Shown here: piece after piece, positions 1 through 8,331 of the stretch
How the letters are laid out: each line of letters begins with the position of its first letter
How positions within the stretch are numbered: position 1 is the first letter of the stretch
NCBI GenBank assembly: GCA_937951955.1
Contig: CALGAD010000002.1
Location: 1-31,457, forward strand
Direction of reading: 5' to 3'
Source: an uncultured Bacillaceae bacterium
Lineage (GTDB): Bacteria > Bacillota > Bacilli > Bacillales > Caldibacillaceae
Length of the DNA stretch: 31,457 nucleotides
Translations under genes and position numbers: made by a program
The notes under the pieces: generated by a model
What the model saw: only the letters and a program-made list of their open reading frames with translations
The model's database searches: none
Told to the model about the DNA's origin: nothing

Positions 1-3
1 ATA

Positions 4-17
4 TTGTATTAATACAA
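4..17. promoter_or_regulatory. 14-bp perfect palindrome, possible operator
   Basis: The segment is a perfect inverted repeat, TTGTATT/AATACAA, in the AT-rich DNA about 115 bp upstream of the first small gene. Its size and symmetry fit a dimeric repressor site, but no regulator gene is visible nearby and the window edge cuts the context. It may be chance in AT-rich sequence. Confidence 0.25.
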
Positions 18-132
18 AAAATATCATATAATCAGCGACAAATCTAAGGTTTCTTCTATCGCCTCTCTGATGACCTTTAATTTGTAGTAATATATTATTA
101 AAACAACGTTTAGGGAGGGGAGATTCTGAATA

Positions 133-345
133 ATGAATAAACAGATAGTTTATTTTGTCATAGGAATTATCATCATATTGATCAGCACACCTTTAGCGTA
201 TGAATTCGTTAACTTACTGTATACGCATCGTAATTTAACAGGAGAATATGTTCCAATTTTAAATGGTTTTATCCATTCCTTGAGGATAGTTGGGATATTG
301 ATATTCAGCATTGGTTTGGTCTACTTAATAAAAGGTAAAAAGTAG
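133..345 (+). CDS. small two-helix membrane protein of unknown function
   Basis: This 70-residue protein has two clear hydrophobic segments, about residues 5-24 and 48-64, joined by a polar loop of about 20 residues, and it ends in a basic KGKK tail. That suggests a hairpin membrane protein with a cytoplasmic C-terminus. A strong purine-rich ribosome binding site (GGGAGGGGAG) ends about 10 bases before the ATG. A good intrinsic terminator follows directly, so the gene looks like a complete single-gene unit. It is convergent with acuC. I do not recognise a family; the strong ribosome binding site and terminator are the reasons for calling it real. Confidence 0.7.
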   Translation: MNKQIVYFVIGIIIILISTPLAYEFVNLLYTHRNLTGEYVPILNGFIHSLRIVGILIFSIGLVYLIKGKK

Positions 346-354
346 TCATTATAA

Positions 355-380
355 AAGCAGAGGAAGTCCTCTGCTTCTTT
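355..380 (+). terminator. intrinsic terminator of the small membrane protein gene
   Basis: A nearly loopless hairpin, AAGCAGAGGA pairing with TCCTCTGCTT, is followed by CTTTATT. It starts about 10 bp after the stop codon at 345. The A-rich left side means it may also stop leftward transcripts from acuC. Confidence 0.8.
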
Positions 381-420
381 ATTGTGAATATAAATGTTTC
401 TAATCAAACACACTTTTATT

Positions 421-1587
421 CTAGCTTTTATTTTTTTGATGGCGGATAAAGTGTAACACTTTGGCAACGGTTTGTTTATTTTTTTCTTCGATTTCTTTTT
501 TTCTCGGAATGGCGGGGTAAATTCCTGGCGGATCTTCCCAGAACTCCGGCAATTTCACATCCGTTTCCTTTTGCCACTCATCGATCCATTCTTGTGGTAA
601 TCGCTCCGCTGTCAAAGGAAAGTCGGTCATGGTGATCCAGATTAACGCCCAGGACCGGGGAACAACCCGCCAGATGTCATATCCGCCACCCCCCAGGGCA
701 ATCCAGCGCCCGTTGCAGTATTGTTCGGCAATTTTTTTCGCCAGTTTCGGGATTTCGTGGTAAATTTTCATCGTCGCCGATAAATGGGTGAGTGGATCAT
801 AATAATGAGCATCAGCACCATTTTGGGTTACGATGACATCCGGCTGAAAATAATCCGCCACTTCTAAAACAGTAGTTTCATAGGCTTCCAGCCATGATTC
901 ATCTTCTGTAAAGGCTTCTAGTGGAATGTTAAAGGAATATCCATACCCCTTGCCATATCCCCGTTCGTAAATATTACCGGTTCCTGGGAATAAGTATTTT
1001 CCGGTTTCATGAATGGAAATTGTACAGACATTCGGATTATCATAAAAGGCCCATTGCACACCATCGCCATGATGGGCATCTGTATCGATATAGAGAACTT
1101 TGGCTTGAAAGTTTTCGACAATCCATTGAATGGCGATGGCACAATCATTATAGATACAAAAACCGGATGCCCTTCCCTGTAAACTATGATGTAGGCCGCC
1201 ACCTAAATGGAGGGCATGTTTGGCCTTGCCTTTCATGACATATTCCGCGGCTACTAATGTACCGCCGACAATGCGGCAGCTTGCTTCATGGATGGCTGGA
1301 AAAATGGGAGTATCTTCGGTATCGAGTCCGAAACTGGCCAGTTTTTCGACAGGCAATTTCCCTTTCTCCGCATTTTTCACCGCATTGATAAATCGTTCAT
1401 CATGGAAGAGTAACAATTCTTGTTCTGTTGCTAAACGCGGTGCAATAATGTGTTGCTCATCAATTGCGCCTAATTTTTTTAATAAGTCCAGTGTTAATAC
1501 AATCCGTTGTTGATTGAAAGGATGCCGGCCGGGAAAACGATAGTTAAGTATTTCATCGGAATAGATAAAAATGCTATCATTGATCAT
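421..1587 (-). CDS. acuC: AcuC, class I-like (HDAC-fold) protein deacetylase
   Basis: AcuC removes the acetyl group from the active-site lysine of acetyl-CoA synthetase and so switches the enzyme back on. The 388-residue product matches the usual length (about 387). Zn-dependent deacetylase motifs appear in order: a His pair (GLHHS), the DTDAHHGDG metal motif, QNGADAH, and GGGGYDIWR carrying the catalytic tyrosine. The ATG at 1587 has AGGGG seven bases upstream and overlaps the end of acuB by 11 bp, which indicates translational coupling. It is the last gene of the leftward acuA-acuB-acuC operon, and its target acsA lies just beyond acuA. The identification is firm. Confidence 0.97.
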   Translation of the reverse strand: MINDSIFIYSDEILNYRFPGRHPFNQQRIVLTLDLLKKLGAIDEQHIIAPRLATEQELLLFHDERFINAVKNAEKGKLPVEKLASFGLDTEDTPIFPAIHEASCRIVGGTLVAAEYVMKGKAKHALHLGGGLHHSLQGRASGFCIYNDCAIAIQWIVENFQAKVLYIDTDAHHGDGVQWAFYDNPNVCTISIHETGKYLFPGTGNIYERGYGKGYGYSFNIPLEAFTEDESWLEAYETTVLEVADYFQPDVIVTQNGADAHYYDPLTHLSATMKIYHEIPKLAKKIAEQYCNGRWIALGGGGYDIWRVVPRSWALIWITMTDFPLTAERLPQEWIDEWQKETDVKLPEFWEDPPGIYPAIPRKKEIEEKNKQTVAKVLHFIRHQKNKS

Positions 1588-2230
1588 TTTGTACCCCTGG
1601 TATTAAGGGAGTTTTCACTATGTATTCGTGTTTTTGTAAAGTTTCAATGGCCGGTAACGGATTTATCGTGTCTAAGCGGATGGCAAGGATTGTCGTGTCT
1701 TTATCCTGATGATCTTGATAGATGAGCATATTTTGGATACGAACATTGCATTGGGACAGGATTTTGATAATATGTTCGATTGTCGTGCTTTTTTCATCAA
1801 AGATAATTTCGATTTTACTTCCCGGTTTATAGGCTCCGGTCAGTTCAATAAAAGTCTTTAATACATCGGTTTGGGTTAAAATGCCAACGAGACGACCGTT
1901 TTGTACGACCGGTAAGCAGCCGATACCGTGTTCATAAAACAATAAGGCAATGTCCTCTACATAGTCGAGCGGATGGGCGGTGATGACATCTTTCGTCATG
2001 ATTTGCCCGACAGGTTTTTGAAACACTTCTTGATGTTCATCGGCATAAAAAATCGATGGTATCGCCGTGCGGATGTCGCGATCGGTTACGACGCCAATAC
2101 ATTTACCATGTTCATCGACGATGGGCAGGTGGCGAATTTTATATTGTTCCATCATTTCAATAGCTTTTTTAATCGTGTCATTTTCGTAAAGAACGTGTAC
2201 ATCGGTAATCATTTTATCCTCGACTAACAT
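1577..2230 (-). CDS. acuB: AcuB, CBS-pair plus ACT domain protein
   Basis: AcuB belongs to the acetate/acetoin utilisation operon. Its biochemical role is less clear than that of its neighbours; the domains suggest a nucleotide or amino-acid sensor. Two CBS motifs lie at about residues 1-60 (including the VTDRDIR-type signature) and 70-130 (GILTQTDVL), followed by an ACT-like domain to the C-terminus. I chose the ATG at 2230 (217 aa) because AAGGGGGATCAAG lies directly before it and because AcuB proteins normally begin a few residues before the first CBS strand. An upstream in-frame ATG at 2254 would add eight residues and lacks a comparable ribosome binding site. The gene overlaps acuC by 11 bp and lies 51 bp after acuA. 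Confidence 0.93.
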   Translation of the reverse strand: MLVEDKMITDVHVLYENDTIKKAIEMMEQYKIRHLPIVDEHGKCIGVVTDRDIRTAIPSIFYADEHQEVFQKPVGQIMTKDVITAHPLDYVEDIALLFYEHGIGCLPVVQNGRLVGILTQTDVLKTFIELTGAYKPGSKIEIIFDEKSTTIEHIIKILSQCNVRIQNMLIYQDHQDKDTTILAIRLDTINPLPAIETLQKHEYIVKTPLIPGVQNDQ

Positions 2231-2281
2231 CTTGATCCCCCTTGTTGTTATCAAGCGTCAATCTTTGCAGGCGTTGTTCGC

Positions 2282-2914
2282 TTAATACATGTACCGACGT
2301 CTAAACCGTAGTTGATCAAACCGCTCAATAGATTCACTGTCGACCCGCTTACCGATCCGGACCATTAAACAGTTGGCAGGATGGGAGCAGATTTCTGGAT
2401 CGTCGGTGGCACACGGTTCAAGCCCACCGGCAGCCATCATTTTCTCCATGACTTTGCGATATTGCCAGACGTTTAACCCGGTGCCTTTCAAATCCCAGTG
2501 CCAGTAATACTCGGTGGAAATAATTATGTAATCTTCCATCGCATCGTCCATCATGGAAAGGATTAATAATTGTTTTCCGATGGAAAGGCTGCGATAAGGT
2601 GGCGTAACTTCAATGGCGCCTAATTCCAATAAATTTTCCATATTTCCTTCTGACCAGCTTTCCAGTGGATCCGGATATAAATAGGTGACATAGCCGACTA
2701 CCGTATTGCCATCCCTGGCGACGATGATTCTTCCTTCTTCAAGACCCGCAATTTCAATTAATGCTTTTTTTTGCTCTTCGGGTGGTCTGAAGGCGACAAG
2801 TCCTTCATGAAAATTGAGTTTACTGATTTCTTCAGGTGCTAGTGGACCTTCGATAAAAATGGTTCCTTTCTCTGTTTCCCATTCTTTTTTATAATAAGTC
2901 TTTTTATGTTCCAA
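2282..2914 (-). CDS. acuA: AcuA, GNAT protein lysine acetyltransferase
   Basis: AcuA acetylates and inactivates acetyl-CoA synthetase, using acetyl-CoA as donor. The 210-residue product has the GNAT core in its middle (the ARDGNTVVGYVTYLYPDP strand pair, then an R-S-L-S-I-G-K-type acetyl-CoA loop near residue 110) and the AcuA-typical EYYWHWDLKG and SHPANCLM segments. The start is TTG at 2914, giving MEHKKTY, which matches the known N-terminus of AcuA proteins. A GGTGAGG ribosome binding site almost abuts it, an unusually short spacing. It is the first gene of the acuABC operon and is divergent from acsA across a 166-bp promoter region. Confidence 0.95.
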   Translation of the reverse strand: MEHKKTYYKKEWETEKGTIFIEGPLAPEEISKLNFHEGLVAFRPPEEQKKALIEIAGLEEGRIIVARDGNTVVGYVTYLYPDPLESWSEGNMENLLELGAIEVTPPYRSLSIGKQLLILSMMDDAMEDYIIISTEYYWHWDLKGTGLNVWQYRKVMEKMMAAGGLEPCATDDPEICSHPANCLMVRIGKRVDSESIERFDQLRFRRRYMY

Positions 2915-2956
2915 CCCCTCACCACCAAGAACAGTATGTTTCCATAATCCAGTTAC

Positions 2957-2965
2957 ATTATACCA
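2957..2965 (-). promoter_or_regulatory. extended -10 of the acuABC promoter
   Basis: Read leftward, the sequence is TGGTATAAT: a perfect TATAAT with the TGn extension, about 45 bp before the acuA TTG start. The -35 region is weak, which an extended -10 can tolerate. Confidence 0.65.
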
Positions 2966-3013
2966 GAAATGTTCACTAACATTTAGAGTTTTTCAAAAAA
3001 TAATACGCTTCAA

Positions 3014-3041
3014 TTGCGAAATTGTGAGGAATTGCGATAAT
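3014..3041 (+). promoter_or_regulatory. sigma-A promoter of acsA
   Basis: TTGCGA (-35) is followed after 16 bp by GATAAT (-10), which carries a TGC extension. It lies 40 bp upstream of the chosen acsA ATG. The in-frame GTG at 3024 falls inside the promoter, which rules it out as the start. No convincing cre box was found beside it. Confidence 0.6.
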
Positions 3042-3080
3042 ATTAATAGTATTATCAATACATTGCGTGGGGGTACGGCG

Positions 3081-4757
3081 ATGAAACTGGAAACGTTACC
3101 AAGAGAAAAAGGTCCGTACAATTTAGAAGATTATGATGCCCTTTATGAATCATTTCGTTGGGAAGATGTGGAAGAACATTTTACCTGGTCCAAAACGGGG
3201 AAAGTAAATATTGCCTATGAAGCCATTGATCGCCATACAGAAGGAGGTCGCAAAAACAAGGTAGCTTTATTTTATCGGGATGAGGCGTGCAAGGAAAAAT
3301 ATACATTTCAAGAATTGAAAGAGTGGAGTAATCGGGCGGGAAATGTCTTTAAAGAATGTGGAGTTAAAAAAGGGGATATTGTCTTTTTTTTCATGCCCCG
3401 AATACCGGAATTGTATTTTTCGATCGCTGGAGCTGTAAAAATTGGCGCCATTGTCGGAACACTTTTTGATTCCTTTATGAAAGATGCGCTTAGAGAACGA
3501 TTACGGGATAGTGGTGCTAAATATCTTGTCACAACACGGGAATTATTGGAGCGGATTCCCGAAGCGGACTTAAAGCAGATTTCAACGATTTTCCTTTTTG
3601 ATCATACGAAAGAAGAATCGGATCGATACGTGGATTTTTCTAAACGAATAAAAAGCGCAAGCAAACAGTTATCAATAACATGGGTAGATCGGGAAGATGG
3701 ACTATTTTTACAATATACTTCCGGTTCCACAGGAACTCCAAAGGGAGTTTTGCATGTACATGATGCGATGCGCCATTATTATGTAACAGCCCGATGGGTG
3801 CTCGATTTAAGGGAAGAAGATGTGTATTGGTGCACGGCAGATCCGGGCTGGATTACCGGAGCGGTTTACGGCATGTTTGCACCATGGCTCATGGGAACAT
3901 CGATTTGTGTCCTCGGAGGACGGTTCGATCCGGATGTCTGGTACCGGACGATTGAGGAATTTGATGTAACGGTTTTATATACAGCTCCGACTGCCCTTAG
4001 AATGTTAATGGGAGCCGGAGATGAAGCTATTCGCGAGTTTGACTTATCCTCTTTACGACATATATTAACGGTGGGAGAACGACTTGACCCGGATATAATC
4101 CGCTGGGGGCTAGATGTGTTCGGTCTGCGCATTCATGATACGTGGTGGATGACGGAAACTGGTGGTATTATGATCAGTAATTTCCCTGCCCTGGAAATCC
4201 GACCGGGTTCTATGGGAAAGCCGATTCCAGGAGTGAGGATTGCCATTGTGAATCAAGAGGGACAGGAACTCCCGCCGTATCATACGGGGAATTTAGTGAT
4301 TCGTCCCCCGTGGCCAGGGATGATGCGGGCAATTTGGAATAATCGGCAACAGTATGAAGCGTATTTTCTACCGAATGGCTGGTTTTTAACAGGGGATTTG
4401 GCCTATATGGATGAAGATGGCTATATCTGGTATCAAGGAAGAAGCTATGATGAAATTTTAACAAGTGGGGAGCGGCTCGGACCTTTCGAAGTGGAACGAA
4501 AACTGATGGAGCATCCCGCAGTGAAAGAAGCTGGCGTTGTTGGGGTACCAGATCAAGTAAAGGGTGAAAAGGTTAAAGCGTTTATCGTACTGAATGAAGG
4601 ATTTGATGCTAACGAGTCGTTAAAAGAAGAACTCAATCGATTTATCAAAGAAAACCTGGCAAAGAATACGGAACTGGAAGAAATTGAATTTTTACAGGAA
4701 TTACCCAAGACGCGCAGTGGAAAAATTATGCGCCGGGCTTTAAAAACGATCAAATAA
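3081..4757 (+). CDS. acsA: acetyl-CoA synthetase (AMP-forming)
   Basis: AcsA activates acetate to acetyl-CoA through acetyl-AMP in the cytoplasm. The 558-residue protein carries the ANL-superfamily motifs: the phosphate loop YTSGSTGTPKGV near residue 220, WWMTETGG near residue 360, the TGD hinge region (FLTGDLAYMDEDGY), and the C-terminal PKTRSGKIMRR. Lys548 of that last motif is the residue AcuA acetylates and AcuC deacetylates in B. subtilis (Lys549 there), so enzyme and switch are encoded back to back. The ATG at 3081 follows GTGGGGGTACGGCG. An upstream in-frame GTG would add 19 residues but overlaps the promoter. The gene ends at an intrinsic terminator convergent with the penicillin-binding protein gene. 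Confidence 0.96.
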   Translation: MKLETLPREKGPYNLEDYDALYESFRWEDVEEHFTWSKTGKVNIAYEAIDRHTEGGRKNKVALFYRDEACKEKYTFQELKEWSNRAGNVFKECGVKKGDIVFFFMPRIPELYFSIAGAVKIGAIVGTLFDSFMKDALRERLRDSGAKYLVTTRELLERIPEADLKQISTIFLFDHTKEESDRYVDFSKRIKSASKQLSITWVDREDGLFLQYTSGSTGTPKGVLHVHDAMRHYYVTARWVLDLREEDVYWCTADPGWITGAVYGMFAPWLMGTSICVLGGRFDPDVWYRTIEEFDVTVLYTAPTALRMLMGAGDEAIREFDLSSLRHILTVGERLDPDIIRWGLDVFGLRIHDTWWMTETGGIMISNFPALEIRPGSMGKPIPGVRIAIVNQEGQELPPYHTGNLVIRPPWPGMMRAIWNNRQQYEAYFLPNGWFLTGDLAYMDEDGYIWYQGRSYDEILTSGERLGPFEVERKLMEHPAVKEAGVVGVPDQVKGEKVKAFIVLNEGFDANESLKEELNRFIKENLAKNTELEEIEFLQELPKTRSGKIMRRALKTIK

Positions 4758-4778
4758 AGGTTTAGTGCAACCTCACGG

Positions 4779-4813
4779 AAAGAACGGCCTGGTTTCATTA
4801 CCGGGTCTTTTTC
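4779..4813 (+). terminator. intrinsic terminator of acsA
   Basis: The stem GGCCTGGT pairs with ACCGGGTC (one G-U step), extended by AAAGA/TCTTT, and a T-run follows. It lies about 20 bp after the acsA stop. Confidence 0.7.
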
Positions 4814-4844
4814 TTTCAAAAAACCTATCATGATTATTGTTGTA

Positions 4845-4880
4845 ATAAAAAATCAGCGGGATGATCCCGCTGATTTTTTA
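4845..4880. terminator. bidirectional terminator at the 3' end of the PBP gene
   Basis: A perfect 11-bp stem (AATCAGCGGGA/TCCCGCTGATT) with a 3-base loop is flanked by A-runs on the left and T-runs on the right. It overlaps the region just past the penicillin-binding protein stop codon and can also catch read-through from acsA. Confidence 0.85.
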
Positions 4881-7757
4881 TTCATCTGTATCCGGGTCTT
4901 CATGATCCGGTTCATCTTTATTTCCACCATTGGCGCCAGAATTTTCATCTCCGGGCATACCGTCATCAGGTGGAGGGAAGTCTCCCGGTTCATCTCCGGG
5001 TATATCGGGAATCTCCGGTACTTCGACGATTCCGTAGGTGACAACATTGGATAATGGTGACTCGTTGCCGGCTATATCAACAGCCGTTAAAGCATACTCA
5101 CCCGGTCCCGGTAATGTAAAGGATAGGGAGCTTCCAGCAAGTACGCTACCGACTTTGGCACCTTTTTTACCGTCAGTTAACCGATAAATCCGGTATCCGA
5201 TAACATCCCCTTCCGGATGCTGGTTCCAGCGAATGACATTGTTGGACAGGGTTATCGGAATTCCGGCGGGAACTTTGCCATTTTCTTCGATTCGATCATT
5301 TGGAATTAAAATATTACTCCATCTGCTGTTATCCGGTATTAATTGTCGTAAATCAGTGAGATTCGGTGCGATTTCTTTGACAAAGTCCGGATTTAACATA
5401 ACGCCAGTTTGTGCAAATTCATCCGGTGTCGAATCGAGGGCTAAGTACCGCTTATCACCAATTGTGACGAATTTGCCCAGTATCAAACTATTGTCCACTT
5501 TCGTCGGGACGTAATCGGCAATAAATAAATCCGATACGACTAATCCTGCCTGGGAACAGGCTTCAGATGGTAGATAGCCCGATATACCACAGAAGCTTCT
5601 CCGGACAATTCCTCCAGGCATCTTGAACGATTCTGAAGGGTTAATTAATTCAGGTCTTAACTCATGGGCAGCGTTCATGAATTGGGCCCATAACTGGAGA
5701 TGGACAGCTGTGTAACCACGAGGAATCGTTTTTGGCGAATCGTATCCTAGCCAGATACCCATGGTGACATTCGGGTTAAGTCCAACAAACCAAATATCGT
5801 GTGTGTTCTGACTCGTCCCCGTTTTACCGGCCCAGTCACCACCAAAATTCATATAGCTTCTTAAGCGGCCTGCGGTACCGCTGGAAATGACATCCCGCAT
5901 CATATCGATTGTTAAGTAAGCCGCCTGTGGTGAAAAGACTTCGACGGGTTCCGATTGATGTTCATAAATTAAGTTGCCATCTTTGTCATAAATTTTCTCA
6001 ATCATATACGCGTCGACAAATTTTCCTTCATTGGCAAATGTTGCGTAGGCATTGGTTGTTTCTTCCACCGTGACACTCGGTGAACCGAGCGGCAGGGAAG
6101 GTACTTTATATTCCTGGGTTTTGAGACTTTCCATTCCCATTTTTTCTAAATAACTATATGGATCGTATCCCGCGTTAATAATGCGGTCAAAGACGTTTAC
6201 GGCCGAGACGTTATATGATTTAGCCAGCGCGATTCGGGCAGATGTTAATCCGTAATAACGACGGCTGAAGTTTTGCGGCCATGGTCTGCCATTTACTCTC
6301 CGGCCATGGTCCACATCGGCTATTGGCGTACCGGGAGCAATGACCCCTAAATCAATGGCCGGACCATAGGCGGCTAAAGGTTTCATCGTTGAACCGTTGG
6401 AACGTAAGGCAGTCGTATGGTTCGTACTTTCCCGCTCATAGTCACGTCCGGCGACGAAGCTGATAATTCGACCGGTATGATTTTCTATGAGCTTCATGCC
6501 GACTTCCATCGGTTCTTCAACAATTTTCTTTTCACCTGTTTCCTCATCTACTTTTTCTTCAGGAAGAGGGGGAGCATAATTACTAAAGTTTTTCGCGATT
6601 TCTTGATGTTTATCGTATATTTCTTTATCTATGGTTATATGAATTTGATAGCCGTTCTGCCTGATCGCTTTTTCAGCTTCAGCTCTATATCGTTGTTGCA
6701 GCACGTCACTATTTTGAATATCTTCTTCCGTATAACCGTCTTTTTCGTAAAATAGTTTGGTAAGAATTTGTTTGGCCCGTTCTTCCACTTCCATACTTAA
6801 GAATGGATATTCTTGAATGAGCGTCGGTTGTGGTGGAATAAAATCACTAACGATATCGTATTCAAGCGCTTCCTTATATTCTTCTTCAGTGATAAATCCC
6901 ATTTCGTACATTCGCGATAATACCGTTTTTTGTCGATCAAGGCCCGGCTTTAACCCCTCAGGGCTTTTTAATTCACCGGATCGGGTAAACGGTGTATATC
7001 CGTTCGGACTTTGGGGTAGGCCAGCAATAAACGCTGCCTGGGGCAGATTCAAATCTTTCGCATCGACCCCGAAAATTCCTTTTGCAGCGGCTTGCACCCC
7101 GGCAATATTTTGCCCCGATGAGTTTCTCCCAAAGGAAGAAACGTTTAAATACGCTTCGAGAATCTCTTCTTTACTGAAAAATCTTTCTAACCGTAAGGCA
7201 AGTAAAATTTCCTTTGCTTTCCGTTCAAAGGACACTTCATTTGTTAAAATCTGGTTTTTTACGAGCTGTTGCGTTAAAGTACTTCCTCCTGTTTGAGTCG
7301 GAGCGTTGGTAAAGGTTTGCAGCAATGCCCGTAATGTAGATTTCGGCACTACTCCTTTATGCTCATAAAAATTTTGGTCTTCCGTGGCGATGACGGCATC
7401 GATCACGTACTGGGAAACTTCCTCAAGGGGAATTTCTTCCCGGATAATATCCGAGCGGAGTTTTCCCATCGGAACGTTTCCTGCAAAAAATACTTCAGAC
7501 GGTTCTTCATAATTATAGATGTCCCTACGCATACTTTCATAAGAGCGGGGGATTTCATCTTTTACGAGCGAGGCGAAATACCCGGCTCCGGCACCGAAGC
7601 CGAAAGATACGACTAATAATAGACAGATTAGAAAGATCAAAATAAGATTCCAAATAACCGAGTAAGTAATCCGCAATCCCCTGATTAATTTAGGTTGAAA
7701 AATCTTGTCTTTAACAAGACGGATTTTTTCAAATATATTTTTTAATTCCTCTTTCAT
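4878..7757 (-). CDS. class A penicillin-binding protein (PBP1A family) with FN3-like tail
   Basis: This bifunctional peptidoglycan glycosyltransferase/transpeptidase is anchored by one N-terminal membrane helix (about residues 30-62) with the enzyme outside. The GT51 domain (about 70-250) shows the catalytic Glu126 in ATEDQNFY and the GGSTLTQQLVKN motif. The transpeptidase domain shows STMK (Ser456), SYN (514-516) and KTGTS (645-649). An FN3-like module lies near residues 845-915 (RIYRLTDG, YALTAVDIAGNES), followed by a Pro/Asp/Glu/Gly-rich acidic tail. At 959 residues it is long for the class because of this extension. GGAGG precedes the ATG by seven bases. I did not choose between the ponA and pbpF/pbpG/pbpD paralogues, so no symbol is given. 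Confidence 0.93.
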   Translation of the reverse strand: MKEELKNIFEKIRLVKDKIFQPKLIRGLRITYSVIWNLILIFLICLLLVVSFGFGAGAGYFASLVKDEIPRSYESMRRDIYNYEEPSEVFFAGNVPMGKLRSDIIREEIPLEEVSQYVIDAVIATEDQNFYEHKGVVPKSTLRALLQTFTNAPTQTGGSTLTQQLVKNQILTNEVSFERKAKEILLALRLERFFSKEEILEAYLNVSSFGRNSSGQNIAGVQAAAKGIFGVDAKDLNLPQAAFIAGLPQSPNGYTPFTRSGELKSPEGLKPGLDRQKTVLSRMYEMGFITEEEYKEALEYDIVSDFIPPQPTLIQEYPFLSMEVEERAKQILTKLFYEKDGYTEEDIQNSDVLQQRYRAEAEKAIRQNGYQIHITIDKEIYDKHQEIAKNFSNYAPPLPEEKVDEETGEKKIVEEPMEVGMKLIENHTGRIISFVAGRDYERESTNHTTALRSNGSTMKPLAAYGPAIDLGVIAPGTPIADVDHGRRVNGRPWPQNFSRRYYGLTSARIALAKSYNVSAVNVFDRIINAGYDPYSYLEKMGMESLKTQEYKVPSLPLGSPSVTVEETTNAYATFANEGKFVDAYMIEKIYDKDGNLIYEHQSEPVEVFSPQAAYLTIDMMRDVISSGTAGRLRSYMNFGGDWAGKTGTSQNTHDIWFVGLNPNVTMGIWLGYDSPKTIPRGYTAVHLQLWAQFMNAAHELRPELINPSESFKMPGGIVRRSFCGISGYLPSEACSQAGLVVSDLFIADYVPTKVDNSLILGKFVTIGDKRYLALDSTPDEFAQTGVMLNPDFVKEIAPNLTDLRQLIPDNSRWSNILIPNDRIEENGKVPAGIPITLSNNVIRWNQHPEGDVIGYRIYRLTDGKKGAKVGSVLAGSSLSFTLPGPGEYALTAVDIAGNESPLSNVVTYGIVEVPEIPDIPGDEPGDFPPPDDGMPGDENSGANGGNKDEPDHEDPDTDE

Positions 7758-7810
7758 CGGCTTTCCTCCATTTGATAGCTGGAAAACGCTATTGATAAAA
7801 ATCTTAAATC

Positions 7811-7819
7811 ATTATAGCA
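7811..7819 (-). promoter_or_regulatory. extended -10 of the PBP gene promoter
   Basis: Leftward, TGCTATAAT provides a perfect -10 with TGn extension, 54 bp before the PBP start codon. The best -35 at 17 bp spacing (GATTGC) is poor. Confidence 0.55.
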
Positions 7820-8007
7820 TAGAAATACCACAAGCAATCGGTAAAAATTTGCATTCTTCTTATTTATATGTAGGATTGACGCTATCTTATCTTTAGCAAT
7901 AAATTTATCAAAAAATTGTTAACTAGAAAATAGAAAAGTGAAAAATTATTAATAGGGGCTGGCAAGAAAATCCATTCCAATCGTTAATCCGAAAGAGCAG
8001 GAAGGGT

Positions 8008-8034
8008 TTGACAAGAGCGATGAATTGTGATAAT
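8008..8034 (+). promoter_or_regulatory. probable tyrS promoter
   Basis: A consensus TTGACA is followed after 15 bp by GATAAT (other registers give poorer -10 elements). It lies immediately upstream of the T-box leader, where the tyrS transcript should begin. Confidence 0.55.
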
Positions 8035-8054
8035 TATAGGATTACAATTGAAAA

Positions 8055-8300
8055 TTAAGCGATGACAGGATCCAGTAGTCAATTCTATCCCTGTTCCAGA
8101 GAGCTGGTGGTCGGTGCAAACCAGTACAAATAGAATGGCGAATTACGTCCTGGAGCTTCTGCTGTGAACGGTAGAGTAGCAGCGGACGGGAACTTCCGTT
8201 AACAAAATGAGTGGGGAACAAGGAATTTTGTACTTGTTCTCAAGTAGGGTGGTACCGCGAAAAACTTCGTCCCTTCGACATTTGTCGAAGGGTTTTATTT
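8055..8300 (+). promoter_or_regulatory. tyrosine T-box riboswitch (tyrS leader)
   Basis: The leader binds uncharged tRNA-Tyr and then lets transcription continue into tyrS. A Stem I base ATTCTA (8082-8087) pairs with TAGAAT (8131-8136). Within it lie CCAG-AGAG-CTGG (8096-8107) and the CTGGT/ACCAG apical arm. The specifier is read as TAC (8144-8146), a tyrosine codon, just 3' of the paired segment. The T-box proper, AGGGTGGTACCGCG, lies at 8246-8259. The terminator stem CCCTTCGAC/GTCGAAGGG (8271-8292) is followed by a T-run. The T-box segment can pair with the CGTCCC side of the terminator to form the antiterminator. Confidence 0.95.
8271..8300 (+). terminator. T-box conditional terminator before tyrS
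   Basis: A 9-bp perfect stem, CCCTTCGAC/GTCGAAGGG, is followed by TTTTATTTT, 32 bp before the tyrS start codon. It is the regulated terminator of the T-box element. Confidence 0.9.
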
Positions 8301-8331
8301 TGAGATAAAACAATAAAAAGGAGCAAGGAGT

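Larger units (their letters stand above)
7758..8054. other. intergenic region with two divergent promoters
   Basis: This AT-rich spacer separates the PBP gene from the tyrS leader. It contains the leftward PBP promoter near 7811 and the rightward tyrS promoter near 8008-8034. I see no gene or repeat in the rest. Confidence 0.6.

Noticed and set aside
2990..3012. cre site between acuA and acsA
   Set aside because: The nearest candidate lacks correct spacing and the final CA; catabolite control here is plausible from other species but not supported by this sequence.
3024..3080. GTG start adding 19 residues to AcsA
   Set aside because: The GTG lies inside the -35/-10 promoter and lacks a ribosome binding site; the ATG at 3081 has GGGGG at good spacing and matches known AcsA N-termini.
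6817..7296. 159-codon open frame opposite the PBP gene
   Set aside because: It lies wholly within the GT51-encoding region on the other strand and has serine-rich shadow composition.
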